This document shows, piece by piece, positions 33,490 through 46,860 of a stretch of 64,000 nucleotides of DNA (positions within the stretch are counted from its first letter, which is position 1; each line of letters opens with the position of its first letter). Source of the DNA: Synchiropus splendidus (taxonomy: Eukaryota > Chordata > Actinopteri > Syngnathiformes > Callionymidae); contig NC_071347.1 in assembly GCF_027744825.2 (NCBI RefSeq), positions 14,798,501 to 14,862,500 on the forward strand, read 5' to 3'. The notes below the pieces were generated by a model. It made no database searches. It had not been told where the DNA came from and saw only the letters and a program-made list of their open reading frames with translations. Position numbers and translations under genes: made by a program.

Positions 33490-36296
33490 GGCCCTGAGCA
33501 ACGGCTAAAGCCAGCAAAAGGCTGACATACGACTTTCGATTCGGATTTTTAAAAATAAAGCTTTTTATTTAAAACAAACAAACAGAAAACTGTAGTCTTC
33601 TCCTAAACTTCAGTACAGTCATATCTTATTTACTGTATATCCACATGTCCAGTGTAAATGTCGATGTGAAATTGTGTCCTTAATGTTCTGCTCCAATATT
33701 CGCTAAGCCTCATACCCGCCACTCATGGCACTTACAGTACATGTCATTACATGTACATGTAAACGAATTAAAAACATCAACACGTTTCCTTGAATAGAAG
33801 AACTCTTCAAAAGCTATCAACCAGTGACAAGAATTCACCAACACATATGCTACGCCATGGCTCACATATGTATGTGGTGTAGTGTCACTTAAACCATGTA
33901 CTGCACCATGACTCACGATCATTGATGTCTATATTACGGCAAGCATGTGGACCAGGTCATGGACATGAACTGCATCTTCAATGAATTAAACAAACAAGTC
34001 TTATAGTGAGCAACAATTTCTTTGCTGTTTTGAATAGTGCCCTAAAACATTATAAATATAAACAGAATAAATAGTTTCGTTGTACAACGTGTCACGGACT
34101 GTTTAACGCATTTCAGCAGTCATTCGCTGTAAATCCATCATGTGATGCATGGCCCTCTGAAGTCGCCGACCACTTCATTTCACTTTAGGTCACTTCACCT
34201 GCTTGTAATGCAACTATTATGGCCACGAGGACTTTCTCTTTGAGTCATAACATCTCTTTCTCAGGGTCTTTCGCGGTCTTACAAATGACAATTTCTTTGC
34301 TTGGTTGTGCAGATTTGGAATCATCCTTGTGACACTTCTTCGAGTGGACGTCTTGTGTGGCGTTGTTTATTGATTTATTGATAGATTATTATGCCTCTTA
34401 AAATATTCAATTAATTAAACAAGTCAAAACCGTGTAATGAAAATTTCTTTATTATTTGAACTGTTTTTTTTGCAAATTTGAAACCCAAGTCACTGAGGTT
34501 ATATAATCAAAATCTGATGATCTCAAAATAAACTCGAACAACAGTCAGTGAATCGTTCAGCAGATATTGAAGGCCTGATGGTGTTCTGGTGCTCTGCATC
34601 CAGGAAGTCTTTTCATTCCACAGGGTGAGGAGAAAGCGTTGATGGCCGGGCTTCCCCTTGCTTGGCGGAGGTCTGCACTTTCACAGTGCTTTTCTAGCAT
34701 GTTTAAATGATGCTAACTAGTTCTATTGTCTATAGTTGTGTTTGTATTTGTATCAGAAGGTACTGTATGTCCTTTCAGTTTATGAAAAAGAAGAATTGAC
34801 ATCCATGTAAAAGTTGAACTGAGATGGCACATTTCTATAACAGTAAAAGAACCAATTTTAAAGTTGTTTGGTTTCTTATATTGAATTTTATCTTCCTACA
34901 AGATTTCCCAAAGAGCTCTGTGACACGTTCAAGGTTTTTGCTGAACGTAACCTTTAATTGTTCATCCAGACGCATTGTTATGGTTGTAAATTCAACCATT
35001 GTTTTTTTTTTGTTTCCTAAAGTTGCTGTAAAACTTTTTTTTTCTCCACATGTGTATAACCTCCCCCTCAGTTCACCAGTGTCACGCTCACACTCTGAAT
35101 AAAAACACATGCAAAGTTGTAGTTTTTTTCAGATTCTGCCACTATCGAACACGGACTGTGAAGCTCTTTCAGAGTAAATGCTGCAGTTTTGTGTGGACTC
35201 CACAGCGGTGGGGGATTTTGGAGGCTCCCCGTCTGCCAATTTTACAGCTGGAAGGGCAAAGGCCCTTTGAGCTCCACTGGAAAACTGAGAGACATTGAGG
35301 GAATGAGCGGGCCGGCCCTGAGTCCCACAGCTTCTCCCACCTTTTGTCCAGCCTGAAAGGCCTCAGTGCCTGCAACGCATCACTTGACGGCCAGTGTTTG
35401 CAGTGGGGAGACCTGATTAAAGGAGGCGAGACGTACACATACACAGCCTGAGCCTATCAATGACTCCCACAACCCCCCAAGACACTGTATTTGTCCTTGC
35501 AGCTCGACTGCTCCGAGTGAATGCTGCCGTTCATTGATCTTTGTCTGATAAAGCCGCCGGCGTGGTGTGCACGCCGCCTTATGGCTCTCATTCCACTCAG
35601 CCGAGTCCATTTCAGTGAGCTGTGGTTGAGCTAATGTGGGACATGCTGCGCCAGTCACGGCCTTTGGGACTCGGCCTAAGTGATGTGTGTTGTGATGCTT
35701 CTCCCTGAAATTCTCCAGCACCGTCCTCTTTGAAACACTTCCACTCTTCTTGACTGTTTGGAGCCCCTCGCTCTGGAAATCTAGGCCAGTGGAACGAAAC
35801 TCAGATTGGTACACACATTCATAATTCATGCCTTCAATCGTCCCCCGGGAGCCAAAGATTGGACAACTTTTTACACGGAAGTTTCGAGGAACAAAATCAA
35901 TGGTGTCAGCTGATACACTTGTTTTAAATGATGTTGCAGTGGAGTGATTCAGCTTTGTTAAATGTTGCGCAGCCATCAAGGGGCCCATGTTAAGTCATAA
36001 ACGGAGACAGGAAACCGTTTTAAGTGGTCCTGGTTCTGCTCCTCCTGACCAAGACAGTTCACAACCTGCAGTCCACAATGCAACCCATTTACCACCACGC
36101 AGCCCCTCTATTGAAGGATAGCACAGTGTTTGACATTTGCTTCAGTGAGACTTGAATTTGTATTGTTTTAGGTGATGTTGTTTCGCTCTTGGGATTGAAC
36201 AAAACAACTCTCACTTTCTTGAACTCTCTCATACATGTAGTTTCAGCTCAGCAGCCCATCAGTTTAATAGGTTTCAGAGTTTTCCATCAGCCACAA
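33490..36296. other. Unique non-coding stretch
   Basis: It is mostly AT-rich to about 35050, then more balanced from 35100 to 36000. A 202-codon minus frame (35988 down to 35380) is open but lacks domains and splice signals. Poly-T tracts lie at 35004-35012 and 35035-35043. No gene is supported. Confidence 0.4.
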
Positions 36297-36729
36297 CACT
36301 GTTGTTGTTAAGACCCTCTGGCCCAAGAATGAGTCGAGACCAAGACCGGGGCATAAAAAGACCGAGTCCAAGACCAAGACTTTGAGGACCCGAGACCGAT
36401 TTGTAAGCCAAACCAATGAGGGGGGACGTGACTGCGACCAAACAGAATGCAGAACAGACCACCAGTTTGTTCAAACTGTATACAGTATACAGAACCACGA
36501 GTGTATCAGACACATGCATGTCTCACTGCACTGTCATGTTTGTTCACAATAAGTCAAGAATTGAAATGCTTTCATTGGAACAAACTAGTTTTGTATTCAC
36601 TTGGGTCTTGATCTTGGTCTCACCCCCGTCGTTGGTCTCGGCCCATGTCTTAGTCACCACAACATCTCTTAATGCTGCGGTCGTGGTCTCGACTTGGTCC
36701 CAGATCAGGAGGTCCCGACTACAACACTG
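36297..36729 (+). mobile_element. MITE with GTCTCGAGACC-type low-complexity interior, copy 1
   Basis: The left end is CACTGTTGTTGTTAAGACC. The right end on the minus strand is CAGTGTTGTAGTCGGGACC, giving imperfect terminal repeats. Both sides are rich in GAGACCAAGACC / GGTCTCGGTCTTGG words, the hallmark of a common fish repeat built of 'gagaccaagaccgag' units. It has no coding capacity. Confidence 0.6.
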
Positions 36730-38229
36730 CTCAAATATGATAAATGATTTTCAATTCTAAGCAAGTGACTTGATTTTTTTCCAAATGCAAACACTGATAT
36801 TTGGAAGTTGATCAGCTTCTCTTGAGCATGTAGCATCAACTCCCCATTCCTCGTGCCTTTAAGTTTGGCCTCACTGACTTTGTCTTCAAACCTTTCTTTC
36901 AACTCATTTCTGACCTTCATCATGGCACTGTCCACTACTGTCCCATAACACCACCAAACCCGTGTCTTCCCCCCCCCTTGAGAGCAGCTCCTGTGGGGTC
37001 TTTCTCCAACCTGGACCTCCTTTTTCTTGGATAAAACGCCATGATGTAATTTTTCCAAAAATGAGCTTGTGTTGTCAAGCTAAAGAAACCCAGGAAAACA
37101 CAGGCAGCTCATTTCTTTGGTGTCCTTGAAGGCAGGGCCTGGTAGATACTGCATTATAAGCGACCCCTGTGAGAGGATCTTCGGGGTTGAGGTGATGACA
37201 CACCGCTATATCGACTGATGTTGCGTTAAGATTCATTTTCCAACCCGAGCAGATTGCTCATAAACAAGTGTTTTGACAGTGGAATACCTGCCTCTCTATT
37301 AAATGCTGGTGTCTTTGCTTTGTGATTGCTGAGCAAACACTCCTGTCTGGATATCTGACAGATGCAGTTTGAGGTGTATTGGCTTAGACCCGCTGCCTGT
37401 CACCTTTCACATCTCAATGAGTCCAGAGGTGACCCCGCCGGTGCCTCCCACCTCCACGCGTTATTGGTCCTAACACAATCAAATGCACGTTCAGCACTCG
37501 GGGGTCGACAGCAGTGGTCACCGCGCTGCCCTGCTGCGACCTTTAGCACCTGAACCATGACCCTCATTTACAAGCGGGTCAACTCTTCAACAACTGAATT
37601 TACAAAGGGTCAGCTCCGAGCTCTCAATACAAAGGAGTCCTAAAAAGAAGGCAGCTCTTAATCGAATAGTGTCCTAATGGTGGATACATGACTGCACATC
37701 AGCGGCCGCAGAGCAGGGTCACCACCCAGGTGAGGGAACGTCAACACTTCCAATCAGCTGGAATTTACACACACATATGCATGTTAGAGGTCAATGGTCA
37801 CAGCAGCTGCTTCCCGTTTAATGGTGAATTTGAAATCAAGTGGCATCACCACTGACTCAGACTTTTGTTGAAGAAAAAACCAATCTGAAAAAAAGGTCAA
37901 AATTCAATGGACCTATGTGTGAGTTCTGACACAAGCACAAGGCTCAACTATACAATGACTTTAAGTGACAGGACGCTTGTCCCAGATGGCCATAAATAAG
38001 TCCGTATATACACTAGTGTCACCCATGGAAAGTGACGTGACAATTTGATTTGAAATGAAAAATATCTGACTCAGCAACATGTTGAACAAAGCAGGGATTG
38101 GAGCAGCAAAAATACTTTCAATAATGCCTATTAAGTCTCATGAAACTTGGGACCACAAGGGCATGACTCTCAATCTTCCACGTTGCTGTTCAAAAGTTAA
38201 AATAAAGCCCAGAATAGATATGAAGCATA
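36730..38229. other. Unique non-coding stretch
   Basis: No exon, repeat or motif cluster is supported. The 117-codon minus frame (37058 down to 36705) overlaps the MITE end and has no domain. Confidence 0.4.
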
Positions 38230-38330
38230 AGCTCATCTTGTTCTCTTCTGCTTTTTCCACTGGAGCCTCGTGGGGATGGAACTGATCCCAGCTGCTTGGG
38301 ACACCCTGAACAGCTCACCACACCCATATA
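38230..38330 (+). mobile_element. LINE tail fragment
   Basis: CCACTGGAGCCTCGTGGGGA, TGATCCCAGCTGCTTGGGAC and ACCCTGAACAGCTCACCAC follow the order 'ggctggagcctatcccagctgcatcgggc... acaccctggacaggtcgccag'. This is the same LINE tail as at 13217-13320 but a different portion. It is strongly decayed. Confidence 0.45.
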
Positions 38331-39254
38331 GACCATTGCTTATCCCATAGTCAAGTTTGTGATAATTCTAGTGAAATACATTTGCAACTTTTCAAGATAT
38401 TTTTCTAACACAGAGAATACCAGCAGTTACAACACTGTTTTCCACTGTTTTAGAATTTGGTTCACTGGGTTTACTGGCAGCAGAAATGCAACACAAATCC
38501 ATTGATATCTGTGTTTATTTGTCTGGATGAACTGACATTGAAATGACATCACATCAGCAAGGTACTTTGAAAAGTTGTTATCAAAGTCTGGATCACTTTA
38601 TGAAAATAGAAATAATCATCACAAATGTTATCAACTCTTTAAATAGGGCCACATTCTAGTCACTAGAGCACTGTCTCTCTCTCTCAATTCCTTGTCTTTA
38701 TCCAGAAAGATCTGAGATGTGGCCGCACACAGGCCTCCATTGTTGTGGACTGGAACAGAACCCGTATTGCTGGGACGTCTCAATAAAAGTAAAAACACGG
38801 GTCTCCCTTCTGTGACCTCCCGACTTCTCCACATTACTGAAATATGTCGGGCATAATGCACCGTTTTATGGTTAATCAGATTCCCACAGCAGAGGGGAGT
38901 CAGGGCGCGCGCGTGGGAACATCTGCCTCATGCTCCACTCCCGTTTTATGTCGGAGAAGTTTTAAGACTCATGATGTGTGACTGGCATGAGTGACAGAAG
39001 GTAATAAGATGTGTGCTTTTTTGTTACAAGGCCTACAAGGACAGGTAAACACGGGTTCTGGAGCTGAATCTGGTGGGAAACAAACTCTTCAATATCCTCT
39101 CCAGTGACTCCAAGGTTTGCCAAGGTTTTCTATCCAGTAGTTTTCTGTAGCGCTTGCTGAAGACAACAAAGGCTCCCGTCGTGACTTGACTCTCATTTGC
39201 TCTCTCACTCCGGACTCCCAGTGGTGTCATGGGTGTGTCACAGGCATCAGAGCC
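38331..39254. other. Unique non-coding stretch
   Basis: A CpG-rich GCGCGCGCG word lies near 38907. No exon or repeat is supported. Confidence 0.4.
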
Positions 39255-39690
39255 ATAGGTGTCAGTTTAGGGGGAGACGGGGGATGTGCCCCCCCTCACT
39301 TCTCTGCCAAGGCTCATTTTGTCCCCGCCACACACAAATGTTGTAAGCCATCGTAACCGTGGTTATTTTCAGTCGTACAGAAACTTCTGACACTCATGAA
39401 TGCACCGTTCGTTCGCATCCGAGATACATAGCTCAGCGCTTTACCCAAGAGAGAGAAAGTAATCGAGCAGCAAAAGCAAATCAGAGCAATGACATGTAAA
39501 ATATACATATTCCTTGTTCATTTCATTCCGATCAGCTCAAGTATTATGCAGAGGTAGCCTGATCTACGGTGGCCAGCAGTGGACAAAAAGTATAGCACTT
39601 AATAAGCCTGTGTCACAGACGATTCTATAGTATCTGAAGTAAAACCCATTATAATCACTGTCCCCACCACTTCTCAAAACAAATGGTCAA
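39255..39690 (+). mobile_element. Dispersed element with CCCCGCC-rich end, copy 1
   Basis: It shares ordered blocks with 54421-54810: GCCACACACAAAT, GCCATCGTAACC, ACACTCATGAA, CAGTGGACAAAAAGTA and CAGCCTGTGTC-type words. The left part, GGGGGAGACGGGGGATGTG, and the right end, TCCCCACCACTTCTCAAAAC, resemble the opposed termini of a fish DNA element with 'gggggggac...' ends. No transposase is present. Confidence 0.6.
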
Positions 39691-41860
39691 AGCCCCTTTT
39701 CCGACCCCTTCAGTTCCCCAAGTTACGGATCCTAAAAAATGGTTTGAGTCAAGTCAAATTTTTCGACCGTTTTTGTGGAAAAAAAAAAGTCAAAAGTGAA
39801 ATGAGGGGCCTCACCAGCACTGACCTGTGCCTCGGTGGAAACGCACTATACGTGCCAGAGTAAGGTGCTTGCGACGGTAGAGAATGTGGAATGAAAGGGC
39901 TTCAACTGATATAAAAGAGTAAAATGAACATATTTTTCCTAATTCTCACTGAGGGAGGATGCGTCGGTAGCTTGGCATTTGCAGCATCATTTCTGTGGTG
40001 TTTGATTTTTTGCTCAGGGTCAAGAGGACAGCGTGTCAGGAAGTCATCGCTGCAACTGTCAAAATGTTCTATTTGACACAGGATCTTTGTGTCGGCGACT
40101 ACGATCACCTTTCATCACTTTTATTGGTAATAAGCATTCGAAGATGTGTCGGCCTTTGACAGAGTTAAATACTAACAGCGTTTCAGTGTATGAAGAAAGG
40201 AGGTCCGTACGCCTGGCAGAGACATAAATCGGCTCCGAGATCAGAGTGGAAGTGACATCATACCCGTCCATACATCCCCTGAATCGCTTGTCATCTGATG
40301 CACTCTGGTAACACGCACAAACGTACACGCATACATGCAAGAGGCAGCGGCGGGGGAAGACAAAGGCACGCCGGAGAAAAGAGGATATAGAGGGATAGGG
40401 AAAGGAAATAAATTGAGAGCGAGGGAGAGGGAGGTCACGGCGACCGTGTGATGGTCGCTGACACGGGAGTTCAGCCCGCGGTCAAGGGAAGCAGTTGAAG
40501 ATGAAGCAGACACACAGGCTAGGCTCTGTGTGCAGGTGCCCCTTCGCTGCCCCGTTCGCTTTCATCCCCCATCCACTCCCACATTGCCCCGCCAGCCCCG
40601 CCTGCTCTCCACCAATCAGGGCACAGGGGGGTGGCGGTGCAGTGGGGACACATCAAAGCCTGCTCTCGGTGAGGGGCTCAGGGCTGATGCTGGCACAACA
40701 CAGAGGAGCACAGAAGAAAGCAGGGACGGCCAGTTAGGGGGAAAAAAAGAAAAAGCCAGTCCAAATGGAATGGAAAAAAGCAGTCCGAGCAGAACAAAAC
40801 ATTTCATTCTCTTCTCAAACCAGCATTATGCCAAGCATGCATCCAAAAAAACCCACACACATTTTTCTCACTGCCTTGAGCCAATAGCCCCCTTGAGTAT
40901 GTGAACAAGGGGGATAATTTAATTAAGAAAATCCAATCTTCCAGTTTGAGGGGAACAAAGTTAGATTTGAATGAGTGCAATATGGTCCCTCCTTTCTTTC
41001 AAGAAATTCAAATTTCATAGCTGAAATCAAAGCCGTGCGGAGGTAGCCTCTGCCGAGCGCTCGGAAGAGACAGATGAGAGGAAGTTGTGACCCCATGTAA
41101 TGAAACGTTTTTTGGAGGGAAATACTCACGTGCACAAGGATGCGACTGATCTTTAAACCAAATATGATTGTGTGGAGTTGGAAAACACAGAGAGAGAGAG
41201 ACTGCGAGTTTACAGTCAACAAGTACGGGATGTGAGATATTCAATTTCAGGTGTTGCAATCTTGGAATCCGCAGGTAAAACTTTAACTTTTTGTGTAGTA
41301 GTGTGCAAGTTAGCCTGTTAGCCACGACTAGCCATGTGATAGCTGCTGTTTTGCCACAGTATCATGATGTCACCAATCGCGTTGGTGAACACCTCAATAC
41401 CCCATTAGCATGTTTGGTGAATCCCAGACATTGAATAATCGGGTTGCGATATGTACAGATATTATAACCTCTGTGTAGCTTGGGATCGCTCAGTGCGCTA
41501 GCCTTGCTGGCAGAACCCCTTGTAGTATAGTGCATTTGTTTGTTGCTAGTTAAGAGAAGTGTGGTCCTGCCTGAAGTTAAGCGCTCAGACAGATGGAGCA
41601 CGAGACTGAAGGAGGGATGGGCGTGGCATCTGGAGCAACAATGATCCAGAATTGGTCTTTTGTGTTGAAGAGTGAAAGGTGAGGACAATTCTGGACTCTT
41701 CTTAAGGGACAGCTGGACACAGAGGCGAGAGTCGGTCTGAGAATGTCATCAACCTCAACATTACTGACTGGGAGCAAATCAAGGAACCAGCGTTTGGCTA
41801 GACTGATCAAAGGTAACAAGTAAATACTATGGCAAGGTAAAATATTAATAATAAATAAAC
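39691..41860. other. Unique non-coding stretch
   Basis: Purine-rich GAGAGCGAGGGAGAGGGAGG lies at about 40416-40435. Frames of about 100 to 124 codons occur near 40500-40900 and 41000-41320 without domains. A donor-like GTGAGT (minus strand, near 41124-41129) has no matching exon. Nothing else is supported. Confidence 0.4.
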
Positions 41861-42340
41861 CAAAAAAATTCCGGACCATAAGCTGCTACTTTTTTGTGAC
41901 GGTTTGTGGAAACTCGTGAAATCACAGGCGTTTTATTGACCTTAAAGCGCTGATAATCCGCTGTTTTCGCCTGCGTCTCGCAGCTCCGCCCACAGAGCTG
42001 ATCTCCTGGAGGACTAGAGGCAAGAAGCAGCAGCTGAGACCAGCTGTGGTGTCTGAACTGCAGACATGCGGCTGAAAACAGTGCATTTTGAGCGCTTTAA
42101 TGTCAAGAAAAGATGTGAGGAGTTCATGATTTAAGTTCAGAACAGTTTGTTTCATGCTGGACTCCGTTTTCAAAACTAGTTTAGAAGTGATCCTCTTCCA
42201 TTTTTAAGCACCACTGACCTTTCTACTGCACCCACAGTTTATAGACCGCTGTTGCTTATGTATGAACAAGATCTGTTTTCCTTGGTAAATGTAGCAGGTG
42301 TGACTTATGTCCCACTGGGTTTTATCGTCCAGAATCTACG
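41861..42340 (+). mobile_element. 540-bp-class MITE, copy 1 (internally shortened)
   Basis: It begins AAATTCCGGACCATAAGC and ends TTTATCGTCCAGAATCTACG, inverted ends of the same type as copy 3 (TAGTCCGGAATTTAC). It shares GTGAAATCACAGGCGTTTTA, GATCTCCTGGAGGACTAGAG, CAGCTGAGACCAGCTGTGG and CATGATTTAAGTTCAGAAC with copies 2 and 3. Relative to copy 3 it lacks about 90 bp after the left end. Two CAGCTG E-boxes sit at 42031-42036 and 42041-42046. No open frame for a transposase is present. Confidence 0.75.
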
Positions 42341-42461
42341 CTACATAGTTTTCTCTCACCAGCCTGAATACAAAAGACATTTCTTGACTCATCTCCTCAG
42401 TACAAAACATCTCCTCTGATGTGACACTTCATGTTTGTTCCAAACTTATAATGACTTTCAG

Positions 42462-42573
42462 TGTGAAAGCCCTCAGAGCGAGGAGAGCTTTCCAAATGAG
42501 AAGCACCCCTACAATGATTTCGAGCAGCCGGCGCACAAGTACGGGCCTCGTAATAGGTGTGTCAAGTCCCTCA
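42462..42573 (+). CDS. Candidate orphan coding exon, gene not recognised
   Basis: A possible 112-nt internal exon follows TTATAATGACTTTCAG and precedes GTGAGTATG. Read from its first base it encodes about 37 residues: CESPQSEESFPNEKHPYNDF, then EQPAHKYGPRNRCVKSL. It leaves one base over for the next codon. The residues are hydrophilic and mixed, and third positions lean to G/C, as in coding DNA. The frame stays open on both sides, so the ORF itself is weak support. No family was recognised and no partner exon on the + strand was found. It could be chance. Confidence 0.35.
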
Positions 42574-42579
42574 GTGAGT

Positions 42580-43842
42580 ATGATGCACAATCCAGTGAGT
42601 TTTTGCATATGTTAAGCAGGCTAATAGGCTCCTGTGGGAGAAGAGGCGAGGGCCCAAAAGTGAGCTTGACTGCAGAAGTGTTGCGCACTACAAGCAAGAG
42701 TGTAGAGCGAGGTGTGATGAACAAACACCACTTTGAATAATGATTTGGGAAATAAAACAAGACTTGAATATACAATAATAACGGTTGAAAGCCTCCGCCT
42801 CGCCCCCCTCAGGCGGAGTCTGTGATTTTGAACAAACGCCACCCAAAATAGAAAAGCTTAAAAGGTTCTTTGATTCACGTAAATGTTCACCTGCTCCCTG
42901 ATGGAAGCCAAGCATGAAGCACAACATTAAGATCAACAAGAGACAAAAATAACGAAGACACAGTGTCGGGTTGCTCTGCGGTGAAAAAGAGCAGTTTCTC
43001 CAGAACAGCAGGTGAGTTGCTTCCACGCTGCTGGGCCAAGGAGCCGCACTCTATCGACTGGGAGCGAGTCCCCGTTGGTCATTACCGCAGCGAGGACGTG
43101 CAGGTGTAAGAACATCAAGTGGTATTGACGGAAATATCAGAGCGTCTGACGGACACCGCTGACCCCGTCCTCACGTCTGCGCTGCTGGGCACGGTCCAGC
43201 TGACGATACGGACGTCGCTGCTCCACGGAATGAAAACGTATCGATGCTGCAGTAATGATGGAATTGACTAAACATATCTGAACCACTGCGACTGTTTGAC
43301 ACGTGTCAATAGCTGCTGTCGAGTTTCTGATGCCTCTCTTTTTTTTATGCTCAGGTGTTTCGTAATCGACTTTTAACCTCAATTCACAGATGAACCTTGG
43401 ATTAATTTTAAAACCAGAGTTTTCCGTCTCTTCAGGCCATGACGGACATAAGCAGAAGTGCGTGAATACATATTTCTGCATTTTTCTCTGTCTCAATATA
43501 ACATTAAGATTTCATAAAAATTAAAGGGGGAATTAAATTAAAAATGTAGTAACAGTATAATAAGAATGAACTCATCAATTAATCGAGACTTATCACATTT
43601 TAACATTTGACACTACAGTTATGATCATAAGCAGCCATGAGCCAAATAAGGCACTGTTTAAAATGTCATCCATTATGTGGATGCAGTTTTTTTTTATTGT
43701 TGGATTTTCTGTCCATCTTATTTAATGCCTTTCATTAAGGACATGGTTGTTTGGTTCGGACATCACATTCTATAATGTGATTATTTCAGTATTATTTATT
43801 ATTTTTCTGCATAATAGGCCAATAGACACAGCAGAATTTGTG
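42580..43842. other. Unique non-coding stretch
   Basis: Minus frames of 88 to 119 codons occur (42509-43026 and 43137-43496) with no domains or splice pairs. No repeat is recognised. Confidence 0.4.
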
Positions 43843-43847
43843 TGGCC

Positions 43848-43848
<1 letters not shown>

Positions 43849-43881
<33 letters not shown>
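43849..43881. repeat. (TAT)n microsatellite
   Basis: About eleven uninterrupted ATT units. The asparagine run in the minus frame is an artefact. Confidence 0.92.
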
Positions 43882-46170
43882 GTTTATCAATTCTTTCCCA
43901 ACAGTTAGCCATTTGCTATACCCTGTGTTATTACTGTATTTCAATTTATTTAGTTCACAGAAAAGACTCAGCAAAACCTAAAAAAAATTGAAATAAATAA
44001 ATTGTCAATAAAGTTTATTTTTTTGTGGGGGGAGACTTGTGTTTAAATATTTTATGAACTAAATATAATTCATTTCATTTTGCCACAACCACTTATTTTT
44101 ATTTTTATTGAAATAGCCTCAGTAAATTCTTCGTGATAACCATTTATACAATGCAGCGAAAATCACATCTAAACACCAAACAATTGTGTCTGTTAACTGT
44201 TTATCAAGTTCAGTTCATCATTTCAGTACAAAACAAGACTTTGAGTGGGTGGAAGATAATTTAGTTCAATGGTTCACTAATGCAATCTCCTTTGTTTATC
44301 AAATCCAAAATGACCATACAACCATATTTTTAGTTTCAAATTAGTGAAGAAAAACTTTCATTATTGTTCTGTTTTTCATGTGATTGGAACGTGGAGTGAA
44401 GACATGAAACACAGGCAGAAACAGATTGATGTCATTCACTTGGAAGCAGATGACAGCGAGTTTGAAGAAAGCAACGTCTGAACAATGAAAGAAAAGGCCG
44501 TTTTTGACAAATCTCTGGACTTATCGCCGAACAATAAAACAGAGCTGCTCAGCAGGAAGCGGAACACACCAAACACATGTTCGTGGTGTGTGCGACTCCT
44601 TGTAAAGACCCAGCTGACATGCTGGCAGCATCCTGACTTCTGTTTCCACTTGCCGTCCTGCGCTCTGGTGCCAGCTCATCCTGTGTGTGGTCTTTGCTGC
44701 GACTTGGCACTGAACCTCTGCAGCTTAGATGACTGCACATTTACATTTGTTTCACCCGCTGATGCCCGGCGCTGCGTTTTTTTTTAACTTGGGCGGAGGC
44801 CTGGAGGAAGGATGGACATGTGCGAGGCCACTTCTTAGTGAAGTTGGAGGTGTCGCTGTGCCTCTGCAGCATGTATTCGGGGTGACCTTCTCATTGTGTG
44901 TGAGCAGAGGGTGCCCTGCCCAGCGTAAGGGCTGGGCCTGTGTCCGCCGCCAACCTCATCTACCCTCAGCTCCCACCTATCCATCTTCCCTCATTGTGCA
45001 CAGAGGTGACAGCTGGCATTCAGCTGTTTGCTAAAGGACTTGCAGCGCCTCTGTAGCCGGCTACATTAAAGTAATTAGCTGCCAGGCTAGTAGAAAACAC
45101 CCCCCACCAAGTGCCAGCAAGACTGCGGATTGAAGTCGGCATCCTGTTTGACACATCTGGGCAAGGGAGAGTAATGAAAACAGCTGCTTCTGCCCATATG
45201 GCGAGCAAAGGCTGGCAGCGTATCAGTGCGCCGTGCCAACCTCAGGCAAATTATCCGTCATTAATCCCGGGATCTGACCAGCATACGAGTTGCTGATAAT
45301 CAAAACATCTGGGCCGGTGGCAGGAAAAGGGGGCGGGGTCAGTGTTCGGTGTGGGGCGACTACTCAAGAAGAGACCAAAGAACATTCACAGGTGATGACC
45401 TCGAATTTGGCAAGGAAACCTGCTGCAGACCCACTTGCTCTCCACTCAACTTTACACTGAGTGGATTTTTTATATTCTTTGAAACTCTTACTTGATGTTC
45501 ACTTTGCAACTATTTACTTTGTGGCACATGAGGTTTATTTCTATTTTGCATTTTTGTATCTTTTTAATATATATGGCGGCTGGCGCTGCGTCTCATTCTG
45601 ATAAATACATACGACTCCTAGAACACCTATATTTGTTGTCTTAGATCCCGGTTTATCTTTAATGATATGGATGAGGGATAAAGGCTAATATATGACTTTG
45701 TTAAAAACAAAAACCCACACTGTGATATGCATTAGTTCTTCATTTTGATGGTGCTAGATGGCGGTATTCATCGGCACAGTAGGTGGGACCTCAATGGCCA
45801 AATCACAGTCAAAGGTTTTCTCTCCTCCGGACCAAGAAATGGGCCAATATTTCTGCTAAAACTGATCTTGGTTTGGATCTAATATCACTCTTCTACTAGT
45901 CTGAATTGCGTCTCCTCCTCACTCATCTTTCCTAGACACCAGTATTGCACCTTTGTCGTGCGAGCCAAGGCTCCAGTGACAAAAAAAACTGACAGATTCT
46001 ATGTAAAACATTTTACTCAGTGGGACTTGTGTGTCCTTTACAGCACTGTGTTCATTCCTTTAAGTATAATTTAAAATAAACAATTGTAAATACGCTCACA
46101 AAAATCAGCAATGAGTCAACAATGAGTCTTGTTCTCTGAAGGTTTCTGCCTCAAAAAACAAAAACAAAAC
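43882..46170. other. Unique non-coding stretch
   Basis: It is AT-rich to about 44480, then balanced. Frames of up to 101 codons lie around 44485-45030 with no domain. The word GTGCTAGATGGCGG near 45749-45762 resembles a CTCF core with two mismatches. No gene is supported. Confidence 0.4.
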
Positions 46171-46485
46171 TAGTACTCCAGACAGGTCTCAAGACCACAT
46201 TTCCAAGGTTTCTCACTTGGTTACGACTACATTTATACCCGGTCTTGTCTCGGTCAAGCTGGACTGGATTTTTTTGTCAAGACTGGCCAATACCACAGCA
46301 GATTTTTTTTTTCTGGTTCACAAACCTGTGAAATTCCCAAGTTCGATTAAAAAAGCTTGCTGGTTAATACCGATTCATTTTACTGACGTCATAAAGGAAA
46401 GAGGAAAAGAAGCCCTGCGTCTTTAAGTATCAAAGCTGGTTTGGTCTCGGCCTTGACTCAGGTGAAGTGGCAACTTTAACACTTG
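46171..46485 (+). mobile_element. MITE of the GGTCTCGG family, copy 2 (partial)
   Basis: CAGGTCTCAAGACCACATTT, CCGGTCTTGTCTCGGTCAAG and TTTGGTCTCGGCCTTGACTC echo the low-complexity arms of 36297-36729, ending CAACTTTAACACTTG (compare 'tacaacact'). The left terminus is degenerate. Confidence 0.45.
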
Positions 46486-46860
46486 TATTTTGTCAGACAT
46501 AACAATCGAAGGCTTGTTGGCTCCACAACTACAGAGCGTCCAATAAGAACCTGAGACTCCAGTGTACGTCTTTCAAGTTAAAGTATATAACTGCAGAGCA
46601 GTGTCACGTTTCCTGTAGACAGTTTAAAGTCGGTATTATGGTCTGTAAATGTGCGCAGATCATAATTTGCCACAGTGGTTTACATGTAGCGGAACCTCTC
46701 TTCCACCCCAGTCACGCCTATCATCCTCATTATCCACGTCCATGATTCGCTCTCCTTCTCTTCTCTTTTATACTCCGGTTCTAATATTCTCGGTCCAACA
46801 CGTCCAAACCATCTGGCTCCATATTAAAAAAAAAAAAAGAAAAAAAATGCTACTATGTTG
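46486..46860. other. Unique spacer with A-run
   Basis: An A-rich run with one G lies at about 46807-46830. Nothing else was recognised. Confidence 0.4.

Noticed and set aside
35380..35988. 202-codon minus frame
   Set aside because: No domain, no splice pair and mixed third positions; frames of this size are expected by chance in a 64-kb window.
41060..41160. Minus-strand GTGAGTATT donor
   Set aside because: The adjacent open frame has no coding bias and no acceptor could be paired with it.
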